Positions 37,301 to 43,625 of a stretch of 64,000 nt of DNA are shown piece by piece. How positions within the stretch are numbered: position 1 is the stretch's first letter; every line of letters begins with the position of its first letter. Where the stretch lies: the NCBI RefSeq assembly GCF_016428855.1, contig NZ_JAELTN010000028.1, positions 1-64,000 on the forward strand, written 5' to 3'. Source of the stretch: Pedobacter sp. ASV28. GTDB lineage: Bacteria; Bacteroidota; Bacteroidia; Sphingobacteriales; Sphingobacteriaceae. The notes under the pieces were generated by a model. It had not been told where the DNA came from and ran no database searches. It was given only the letters and a program-made list of their open reading frames with translations. Position numbers and translations under genes: made by a program.

Positions 37301-37506
37301 ACCTTTACTACCACGCCAGGCAAAGGCGCCCCTTTCTCATCTCTTACCACACCAGAAATGTCTACATTTTTTTGGGGTGCTGTATTTACAGCAAGTAATT
37401 TCAGATCGCCTTTTTCAAAGGCTAAAATGTTTGTTTGCAGAACAAGGCACCAGAATAGGGTGAACACCATCTTCTGCAAAATCCTTTTTAATAGAATTTT
37501 ACTCAT
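34333..37506 (-). CDS. susC: SusC-family TonB-dependent outer-membrane transporter (second locus)
   Basis: A SusC homologue of 1057 residues from the ATG at 37504-37506; the frame extends 30 codons upstream, but the signal-like sequence (MSKILLKRILQKMVFTLFW, cleavage near LAF) begins at this internal Met. A carboxypeptidase-regulatory-like domain (DISGVVRDEKGAPLPGVVV), the stretch LNEVVVVGYGTQKK, the plug motif LVDGIQMDLNLINPDDIES and a barrel ending LGLNVTF follow. It heads the second locus and lies 288 bp downstream of the receptor-zinc-ribbon regulator on the same strand. No STN domain for sigma/anti-sigma coupling is present, in keeping with a different regulator type. Confidence 0.94.
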   Translation of the reverse strand: MSKILLKRILQKMVFTLFWCLVLQTNILAFEKGDLKLLAVNTAPQKNVDISGVVRDEKGAPLPGVVVKVKGTKQAVSTDNDGKFWLRNIGANAIIVFSSIGYKEKEVGVANTTSFNIVLEEDTKGLNEVVVVGYGTQKKVNLTGAVTAISGDDLRNRPVPNATAALQGQVPGVIITRSSGQPGKENYGIRIRGTNSINGTGALVLVDGIQMDLNLINPDDIESISFLKDAAASAIYGARAAGGVVLVTTKSSTSGKTRINFNSFYSFNVTARQPERLNSWDEQTLIDEARFNATGAREFTPEQIEWLKNPNFNYRPNLTANRWEYFDNTDWIKAGMSKINHAQNHSLSVGGGTKEMNYLLSTGYQGSDGVLRYGPDDNSRYNIKFNLNTELNKFMDLSFVAGYIGQITNSNSFSTGNIVSALYRVRTRQSLYTPPEDTTGQPYNGDLQINAVDIEKNGGFTREMYESFTGKIDLKIKNLAKGLLINAVAWRNQDNYNYEQDRRSLFWYGRSNLEAPRFTANVPNGISLVKNRGYYDNLQTTADYNVQLAEKHNFKVMAGASFEQYRKDESSSGATNLYSNDIFSVNFADPINKTAGDNVETYAFGSLFGRLNYNYAEKYLFETTFRYDGSSRLAPSVRWTFFPSFSAGWRISEESFVKNNIKSISNLKIRASWGRVGNAVSNGGIGNYDYIPVLNPGSNLVLNGARANYFYQPQLPSTNKTWETVQSANLGVDVGMFKERLTGTVEFYQNRNINMYVDVNVPAILGIQPSQVNGGTLKSWGWETNVRWRDKVGAFGYSVGLNFSDNQNKLIEFNSKKLIGTGGVVNAIEGYPLNTVWGYRTGGIFQTDAEATAYAATVKYPFFAAPKAGDIKYLDLDGNGIIDAGKGTPEEPGDLVYLGNTSARYSYGFDFGLNWKGFDFSIAFQGTLKRSFLIATETLAPLNGTANMPWTIHMDRWTPDNPNAFFPRMYQTSDHNYKPSDRWTQNGSYIRLKNLQLGYNIKIKKKYVQNLRVYFSGQDLWESTKVMSVFDPEVPNGVNSQAYPFYRAYALGLNVTF

Positions 37507-37714
37507 ACAGTTAAATTTGGTTGGGTTAATCTTCCAAAATATTTGGTGAGGTAAATATAGTGTGACAACTTGCAGATTTACAAGTTTAAAAAACAATTAA
37601 ACTTCTGATAATTAGATATTTACAAATATTTTGATACGCTTTAATCTCATACAATAAAAAAGATAAGTAGCTGATTAATTGCCATATGATTGTGCACATA
37701 ATTTGGCCATTGAT

Positions 37715-37777
37715 ACGTTTGGAACGCAACGAAAATATTTTCAAAAAAAATGCGGAAACGTTTGCGTAAAACGAAAA
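37715..37777. promoter_or_regulatory. Repeated motif between regulator and susC, candidate operator
   Basis: ACGTTTG-N7-ACGAAAA at 37715-37735 recurs as ACGTTTG-N6-ACGAAAA at 37758-37777, in direct orientation with a 43-bp step (about four helical turns). The pair lies 18-80 bp past the regulator stop and 209-271 bp before the susC start, in a gap without genes. It is a natural candidate for the binding site of the adjacent regulator, but no protein-DNA evidence can be read from sequence. I found no exact TAnnTTTG box on the minus strand in this gap. Confidence 0.4.
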
Positions 37778-37794
37778 ACAGGCTATTTTTTCGT

Positions 37795-39705
37795 TTATTT
37801 ATCTAATATGAGCTTGCTCCAGCCCAATTTTCCAATACCTCTTAAGTCTTTTCGTCGTTCATCCATCACTTTTTTGATCTTAGCAGAGTAGGCCCAGCAG
37901 GTACTTTGCCTAATTCCAAGTTTTTCGGAAAGTTTATGGGAAGATATGGTACCCTTTGAATTGTACATTAGGTACACTAAATAAAAGGCTTTATTAATAG
38001 GAATACGATTATTCTCAAAAATGGTATGCTGAAGAACCGATTCTTCATAGGCACACTTGGTACAACGTCTATTATACTGTACTTTGCCACTACAATAATT
38101 TGTATGGTTACATTTAATACAGGCATAGCCTTTCTCCCACTTCAGCTCTGAGAGAAATTTATAGCAGGATTCCTTATCGGGATACTTTTGGCTAAATTCA
38201 TCAAAATCTAGCTCCGTGGCATTGATACGTGCATCTGTAACTTTTTCAATGTTGGTTTTTAGGGTGATGTTATCTTTTTCCAAAAGCACGTTCATTCTTG
38301 AAATTTCTTCTGCCTGCCTCGACAGCAGGTTATTTTTCAGTAAAAGTTCCTCATTTTGCTTTTCGATGGTCTCATTCTGCTCCAATAGCGCAATGGACTG
38401 CTGCTTTACCTCCCTGGTCCTCTCTTCAACTTTTGCTTCTAATTTTCTATTCAGGCTATCTTTTAGATCGGCGTTTAACTGCATTTGTTTAATGATCTGC
38501 TTTTGGGCGTTTTCTTTTTTCTTTTTCAGGATACGTACCTGATCGCCAATGGCAAAGGAAAGAAAAACCATTTCCAGTAAAAAGCCAAAACTCAAGCTAT
38601 AGAAACCCAGTGCACCTGGAATATGCCTTGCCCAGCCCAGTATATGGACCACTTTTATGACAAATCCCAAAAAAAGAAAGGAATAGCCCAGTACAAAGAA
38701 CCGAGCTGGCCGGTATTTTTTCTTCCACCAAATGTATATGCCCGTTAGAAAGCCTACAGATAAAGGAATAAATTCTATAAACTTGTACTTAAACCAATCT
38801 GGGTTGTACAACAGGCAGACCATAAAGAATATCAATCGCAGAACAAGTATTACATTGATCAATCTAAAAAGAGCGGGTGCCTTTAATTTTACATGCAAAA
38901 GTTCTTTGGTAAAGATCAGTCCGAACGAGCTTAAGCAAAAAAGCGCTATACCATAGGCATATTCGTTCCATACCGGTTGCTGTGGCCATAAATATTGATA
39001 GGCAATTCCATCTATGGACATTTCATATACACCTACGCTGAGGATATATAGAATATAATAAAGATACTGTCTTCTGCGCACGGCTAAATACATCAGTAAA
39101 TTATGGAAGCTAAAAATGAATATCATCCCATAAAAGAGGCCGTAGGTAAGGTATTCGGTAAGGCCGTACTGTATAAAGCGTTCTACGGTCCTGAAAACAA
39201 TGATCACATTGACCCGATCTTTAGATTTGACCCGGAAGTAGTAGTAATATTCGCCTTTTTTTATATTCTTGATGAGGAACTCAAAGTTTTTATGCCGATA
39301 TAACCTTTCTTTAAATACAAGATCGGCCCCAGTCTTATCCTTCACGTAAATGCCATTTTCATTAGGCATGTAAGCTTCAATATGGTCGGTAATCTGGTCA
39401 AAAAATTCTATGAGGCTTGATTTCTCCAGGTCTTCATCCAAACGTACCTTTACCCTATACCAATATGAAGAGCTTCTGTTATAGTTCTTGGGATAATAAT
39501 CGATATTGGGCTTGAACTTATGCTGATAGGCCTTACTGGAAACCAATTCAAAAGGCAGATTGTTGGTGCTGTCTTCCAGGCACAAAATTTCGCCAGATTT
39601 AAAAATATATTCTGCAGTGGTCTTATTTAGAACAACCGTTTTTTGCGCATCTGCCTTAAAAAAGGCAAATAAAAGAATAGCAGCGATAAGCTTTCTTAAT
39701 AACAT
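37795..39705 (-). CDS. 7TMR-DISM receptor fused to IS1595-type transposase zinc ribbon and HTH (putative membrane-bound regulator)
   Basis: 636 residues from the ATG at 39703-39705, which starts a signal peptide (MLLRKLIAAILLFAFFKADA); 40 more upstream codons are open but look non-coding. Domains: periplasmic 7TMR-DISMED2 beta-sandwich (about 25-175), seven membrane helices (about 185-392), a coiled coil (about 393-490, LEAKVEERTREVKQQ), then a zinc ribbon with Cys529/Cys532 and Cys548/Cys551 (CIKC, CTKC) and a helix-turn-helix (about 565-615, SHKLSEKLGIRQSTCWAY). The last two match the N-terminal part of IS1595 transposases (Zn_Tnp_IS1595), but the DDE domain is absent. Other 7TMR-DISM proteins carry a kinase or other HTH after this coiled coil. 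Control of the adjacent susC locus is inferred from position. Confidence 0.88.
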   Translation of the reverse strand: MLLRKLIAAILLFAFFKADAQKTVVLNKTTAEYIFKSGEILCLEDSTNNLPFELVSSKAYQHKFKPNIDYYPKNYNRSSSYWYRVKVRLDEDLEKSSLIEFFDQITDHIEAYMPNENGIYVKDKTGADLVFKERLYRHKNFEFLIKNIKKGEYYYYFRVKSKDRVNVIIVFRTVERFIQYGLTEYLTYGLFYGMIFIFSFHNLLMYLAVRRRQYLYYILYILSVGVYEMSIDGIAYQYLWPQQPVWNEYAYGIALFCLSSFGLIFTKELLHVKLKAPALFRLINVILVLRLIFFMVCLLYNPDWFKYKFIEFIPLSVGFLTGIYIWWKKKYRPARFFVLGYSFLFLGFVIKVVHILGWARHIPGALGFYSLSFGFLLEMVFLSFAIGDQVRILKKKKENAQKQIIKQMQLNADLKDSLNRKLEAKVEERTREVKQQSIALLEQNETIEKQNEELLLKNNLLSRQAEEISRMNVLLEKDNITLKTNIEKVTDARINATELDFDEFSQKYPDKESCYKFLSELKWEKGYACIKCNHTNYCSGKVQYNRRCTKCAYEESVLQHTIFENNRIPINKAFYLVYLMYNSKGTISSHKLSEKLGIRQSTCWAYSAKIKKVMDERRKDLRGIGKLGWSKLILDK

Positions 39706-39851
39706 TTTAACATCAGGGGCTAGAAAAATGATACGGTTTAGTTTGGTGCTGTTAAATATATAACAAAAAATAAAATACCTACGAGTTTTTAGTGGCCATT
39801 TCGATTGCATTCCCATTTGTTCCACTTCTTTCGTTTACATGGTTTTTCTAG

Positions 39852-39985
39852 ATAATAGATCTTTTACCGCTGTGCTTCCCTAGAGATGAAGCAATGGAAA
39901 GGCAGTAGATTTGGCAGGAGCAATCTTTTGTACCAACCACTCATCTATGTAGCGTGAACACCGATAAAAGCAGGTAGAATGTGGT
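39852..39985. repeat. Interspersed repeat, long copy A
   Basis: About 134 bp that aligns along its full length with 40036-40175: shared pieces include TTCCCTAGAGATGA/TTCTCTCGAGATGA, GGCAGTAG/GCCAGTAG, TTTGGCAG, CCAACCA, TCATCTA, and ACACCG followed by TAAAAGC. Identity is roughly three quarters by eye. No open frame of credible length covers both copies. Confidence 0.7.
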
Positions 39986-40035
39986 ATTTGTTGCCAGATC
40001 CACCAGATACATTACCTGAAAGGAAAATGCCTGCT

Positions 40036-40175
40036 ATAGTCAGATCTCTCGTCGCTACGCTTCTCTCGAGATGACGGAATGGAAAAGCCAGTAGTTTTGG
40101 CAGAAACTGGTCTTTTTCATCAACCATTCATCTACGCGGTGAGGACACCGCTAAAAGCGAATAGGCAAAAGAATG
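40036..40175. repeat. Interspersed repeat, long copy B
   Basis: Direct copy of the element at 39852-39985, starting with the imperfect palindrome AGATCTCTCGTCG / CTCTCGAGATGACGG and ending near GGACACCGCTAAAAGCG. The palindromic head alone recurs at 40214-40255 and at 23812-23868. Together with copy A and the short fragments it fills the 648 bp between the receptor regulator and the MaoC gene; no gene is seen there. Confidence 0.7.
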
Positions 40176-40213
40176 GCGTTCCAACTATTTCAACTTACAA
40201 TGAGGTTTACTCA

Positions 40214-40316
40214 ATAATCGATCTCTCGACGAAGTGCTTCCCTAGAGATGACGAGTTACTCACCAAAGATAACCTGTAATAATCTAACATAGATTCCTCC
40301 TAGCCCAGGAATGACA
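40214..40316. repeat. Short fragments of two interspersed repeat families
   Basis: 40214-40255 repeats the palindromic head (CGATCTCTCGACGAAG then CCCTAGAGATGACG). 40289-40316 (ATAGATTC ... GGAATGACA) matches the right half of the inverted-repeat element at 31920-31987. Confidence 0.6.
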
Positions 40317-40353
40317 GAATGTGAATCCCTATAAATGAGAAAAGGACTATATC

Positions 40354-40815
40354 TTAGTCAATAAAATGGTAAAGGAACATCACATCACCAATATATGCCG
40401 GTTTTGTTTGGTCCTTAATGTCGAGTACTACTTCTATGATAACCTTCGTTGTTCCCCTTAAGTTGGCAATAGATTTTAATTTGGCCCTCAGGCGTACTTC
40501 GCTGTCTACGATAACAGCCTGTCCAAACTTTAGGCTTTCTATACCATAATTAATCTCCATTTTCAGGTTATGGATTTCCGCGATCTGTTTCCATAAGTAT
40601 GGAATGAGCGAAAGCGTAAGATAGCCATGGGCAATGGTAGTTTTAAAAGGACTTTCTGTAGCGGCCCTTTCCTTATCAATATGTATCCATTGATGGTCTA
40701 AGGTGGCATCGGCAAACTTATTGATCTGTTCCTGATCGATCTTGTGCCAATCTGAAATTCCAAGTTCTCTTCCCAAAAATGCTGCAAATTCATCGTGACT
40801 ACTAATCTTAATCAT
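40354..40815 (-). CDS. MaoC-like hot-dog dehydratase (NodN type)
   Basis: A 153-residue single hot-dog-fold protein, the usual length for MaoC/NodN-like enoyl-CoA hydratases. The helix motif INKFADATLDHQWIHID contains the Asp-x4-His pair that R-specific enoyl-CoA hydratases use for catalysis, followed by AHGYLTLSLIPYL. Cytoplasmic, no signal. It stands 64 bp after the MazG-like gene on the same strand and may be cotranscribed with it, though no functional link is apparent. The acyl substrate is unknown. Confidence 0.9.
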   Translation of the reverse strand: MIKISSHDEFAAFLGRELGISDWHKIDQEQINKFADATLDHQWIHIDKERAATESPFKTTIAHGYLTLSLIPYLWKQIAEIHNLKMEINYGIESLKFGQAVIVDSEVRLRAKLKSIANLRGTTKVIIEVVLDIKDQTKPAYIGDVMFLYHFID

Positions 40816-40879
40816 AAATATTGTATTTAGAATGGCCTAAATTAATGAGTTTAATTTATTTATAAATGCATATTTATTG

Positions 40880-41344
40880 TTACAAAAGTCCTTTTAAGTC
40901 GGCAGGCGAATAATTGATGGACTTTAAGGTCTTATGGTCGCTACTGCGATACACCAGATATAGACCGTCAATTTCCTTATAATAGGCCTCTACATTGTCT
41001 TTTTGTTTATAATGTGCTATGGTCTGGTTAGCCTCTTCTATGGTTTTACAGGCTTTGCTCATATTTGAACGGTGTACCTCATCAAACAGGGCCTTAAATT
41101 TGCTGCCCAAACCAAATTCCAAAACTGCTCCAGCCAAAACATACTGTAGGTCACAAAGTGCATCGGCAACTTCTACCAAATCGTTTTGTGTTACGGCTTC
41201 CTGCAGTTCTTTTAATTCTTCGGCTATCAGGTCAATTCTCAACTGGCTTCTCACTTTAGCGGGGATGGCGGCCTGTTCAACAATAGGGTGCTTAAATGTA
41301 GCATGAAATTCGGCCACTTGGCTCAATGCTTTTAGATCTTCCAT
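40880..41344 (-). CDS. MazG/PRA-PH-like nucleoside triphosphate pyrophosphohydrolase
   Basis: A 154-residue all-alpha NTP pyrophosphatase. The acidic metal-binding motifs are RIDLIAEELKELQEAV (ExxE type) and VEVADALCDLQYVLAG (ExxD type), the signature of the HisE/MazG superfamily that hydrolyses NTPs to NMP and pyrophosphate. A C-terminal extension of about 60 residues (from HYKQKDNVEAYYKE) is seen in the phage-like and Bacteroidota members. A role in clearing non-canonical nucleotides is the usual view. It is divergent from the TPR sensor kinase, with a 178-bp gap between the starts. Confidence 0.88.
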   Translation of the reverse strand: MEDLKALSQVAEFHATFKHPIVEQAAIPAKVRSQLRIDLIAEELKELQEAVTQNDLVEVADALCDLQYVLAGAVLEFGLGSKFKALFDEVHRSNMSKACKTIEEANQTIAHYKQKDNVEAYYKEIDGLYLVYRSSDHKTLKSINYSPADLKGLL

Positions 41345-41522
41345 TACTTATAATTAATGGTACTAAGGTTTGATTATTTGTGGTCAATCACAAATTTTAT
41401 TATCAACACCTCCAAAACACAACAACATAAAAAAACATAACTCATTGTTTTATAAAAAGATACATAATTAACATTTCATTTTATCTAAAGATTTCGATAT
41501 TTTTGGTTTCCCTTAAAAGACA

Positions 41523-43622
41523 ATGTCCATCAAAAAAGATAATAAACCCAATTTTAACGCAAGATCTATTAACAAATACAAGAAAAGAAACAAAATTGGA
41601 TTTCTTCATGATGGTTTCTTTGTTGTACTGTTGTCTTTTATGTTTTTTTTCAGTGCCTGTGAAAGGAAAGAGGCCGTTATCAACGAAGTCTTCGTTTTTG
41701 ACAAAATCTTTAACCGGATTGACAGCGTGCAAAAATCTGGAAATATAAATTATGCTTTGGAAATATTGGATTCTGTACGGCCAAATATTTCTAATGATGA
41801 TATTCAGAACCTATCCAATTTCTACATTTTCTCCTCTCAGATCAGGTTTTCAGACAAGCGGATTGCCTATAGCTATGCCGATAGTTTATTGGCGCTTCTC
41901 AATGAAAAAAAGGAGCAGGAAAAATATAAAAAGATATATACAAAAGCATTGATCTTGAAAAGCGATGCCTATGTATTTTATAAGCAATATGACGATGCAC
42001 TTCGTACTTATTTCAAGACCAGTTCTTTAATAAACAAAGAAAAAGACCCCATCAATTATAGCGATTTTGCTTCGAAAATTGCGCACATTTATTATGCACA
42101 GGGCAGGTTTGCCCTAGCTGCACATTATCAAAAAGAAGCCTATACCTATATACAACGTGCCAAGGATGTGTATCCACAAACCCGTTTTTATCTTACCCAG
42201 GGGGCGTTGAACAATGCCGGATTTTCTTACGAAAGGGCCGGCATATTAGATAGTGCCCTTATTTTCTATAACAAGAATATTCAATATATACAGGGTGAGG
42301 AAGGAAAGGCAACCATCAGCGAGCATCAGATGAATGCGGCGAAAATTGTTGCCTTTGATAACCTTGGTGGTCTATTTGCCAAAAAGGGGAATTATGAACT
42401 GGCCCAAAAATATCTGGAACAGAGCATTGCCATGAACGATTATTCCATAGATCCTTCCAAAATATCGGCCTTTATTAAACTAGCCAAGGTATATGCCCAT
42501 ACCAACAAGATAGAAAAGGCAGACTCTATCTTAAATGCTACTACAAACATACTCCCCCTGGATACGGCTAATCTGTTTTCAAACCAGCTAAAGTTATACC
42601 GGGTCAAAAGTGACATCTATTTTCGCCAAAAGAGATATAAGGAAGGGTATGAAAACCTGAATGCCTACCTCTCTATTTCAGATAGCCTAAACTTATTGAA
42701 CAATACCATTAACAAGATTGACCTTGCAGAGAAATTCCGCAACCTGGAAAGCCAGGACGAAGTAAAGTCTTTAACGAAGACCAACCAGAGCAAAACTATA
42801 TATCTGGTTGGGGCCATATTGTTCTTGATAATGCTTATTCCCTTGATCATGTTGGCACTGAAGAATGCCAAACAGGCAAGGAAAGCAGAAAGGGATACGG
42901 TAAAGCATAACCGAGAGCTGAAAAAGGCATTAAAACGCTTAGAAAGCCGGAACAGGGACTATGCAAAGATGATGAAGGTAATGGCCCACGATCTTAAAAA
43001 TCCCATTGGTGGCATGGTTGGCATTGCCAATCTGTTATTACAGGAAGATAAGTTTTCTGCCGAGGATAGGGAAATGCTGCAGCTGATAGAAAGCTCTGGC
43101 GAAAACTCCATTGAAATGATTAACCAGTTGCTCAATTCTGGTCTGGCCGTAGAGAATGAAATCATCAAAAAAGAGAAAATAGATATCCAGCACCTGCTGA
43201 GACAATGTACTGAGCTCTTACAATACAAGGCTGACGAGAAGAAACAGAAAATTATCTTTTACAGTGGAGGTCCTGTTAAGATCATGCTGGGCAAAGAGAA
43301 AATATGGCGGGTTTTCAACAACCTTATTGTGAATGCCATTAAGTTCAGTCCAAAAAAAACAACCATAAAAGTGGTGCTAGAACGCCTGCAGAAATCTGTA
43401 AGGATTGCTATTATTGACCAAGGAATCGGTGTACCTGAGGTCGATAGGCACAAGATCTTTGAGATGTTTACAGACGCCAAACGCCCGGGCACTTCAGGGG
43501 AACAGCCCTTTGGCATTGGCCTTTCCATTAGCAAACAGATTATTGAAAGCCACCAGGGCAAGATCTGGCTGGAAGATAACCCGGAAGGTGGAACCATTTT
43601 TTATGTAGAACTGCCCATATAG
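41523..43622 (+). CDS. TPR-containing sensor histidine kinase
   Basis: A 699-residue kinase. An N-terminal hydrophobic segment (about 31-46, ending FFFSAC) may be a lipobox or a membrane anchor after a long basic start. Tetratricopeptide repeats run from about 65 to 400 (AALIFYNKNI-like units such as YELAQKYLEQSIAM). One membrane helix at 426-447 is followed by a coiled coil, HisKA with His489 in MKVMAHDLKNPIGG, and HATPase_c with N-box NLIVNAIKFS, DQGIGVPE and FGIGLSIS; all ATP-site boxes are intact. The sensor part faces the periplasm. No response regulator adjoins it. Its stop lies 3 bp from the stop of the convergent 7TMR-DISM kinase. Confidence 0.92.
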   Translation: MSIKKDNKPNFNARSINKYKKRNKIGFLHDGFFVVLLSFMFFFSACERKEAVINEVFVFDKIFNRIDSVQKSGNINYALEILDSVRPNISNDDIQNLSNFYIFSSQIRFSDKRIAYSYADSLLALLNEKKEQEKYKKIYTKALILKSDAYVFYKQYDDALRTYFKTSSLINKEKDPINYSDFASKIAHIYYAQGRFALAAHYQKEAYTYIQRAKDVYPQTRFYLTQGALNNAGFSYERAGILDSALIFYNKNIQYIQGEEGKATISEHQMNAAKIVAFDNLGGLFAKKGNYELAQKYLEQSIAMNDYSIDPSKISAFIKLAKVYAHTNKIEKADSILNATTNILPLDTANLFSNQLKLYRVKSDIYFRQKRYKEGYENLNAYLSISDSLNLLNNTINKIDLAEKFRNLESQDEVKSLTKTNQSKTIYLVGAILFLIMLIPLIMLALKNAKQARKAERDTVKHNRELKKALKRLESRNRDYAKMMKVMAHDLKNPIGGMVGIANLLLQEDKFSAEDREMLQLIESSGENSIEMINQLLNSGLAVENEIIKKEKIDIQHLLRQCTELLQYKADEKKQKIIFYSGGPVKIMLGKEKIWRVFNNLIVNAIKFSPKKTTIKVVLERLQKSVRIAIIDQGIGVPEVDRHKIFEMFTDAKRPGTSGEQPFGIGLSISKQIIESHQGKIWLEDNPEGGTIFYVELPI

Positions 43623-43625
43623 GCG

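Noticed and set aside
36956..37549. 197-residue open frame antisense to susC
   Set aside because: It is the reverse shadow of the plug and regulatory-like domain of susC, with low-complexity Ser/Thr/Pro-rich sequence and no recognisable motif.
37795..38250. IS1595 insertion sequence
   Set aside because: Only the zinc ribbon and HTH are present, fused in frame to a receptor. There is no DDE catalytic domain, and I see no terminal inverted repeats or target duplication around it.
39706..39825. 40-codon extension of the receptor-zinc-ribbon protein
   Set aside because: The signal peptide begins at the ATG at 39703-39705, and the upstream part would place a polar, cysteine-containing stretch before it.
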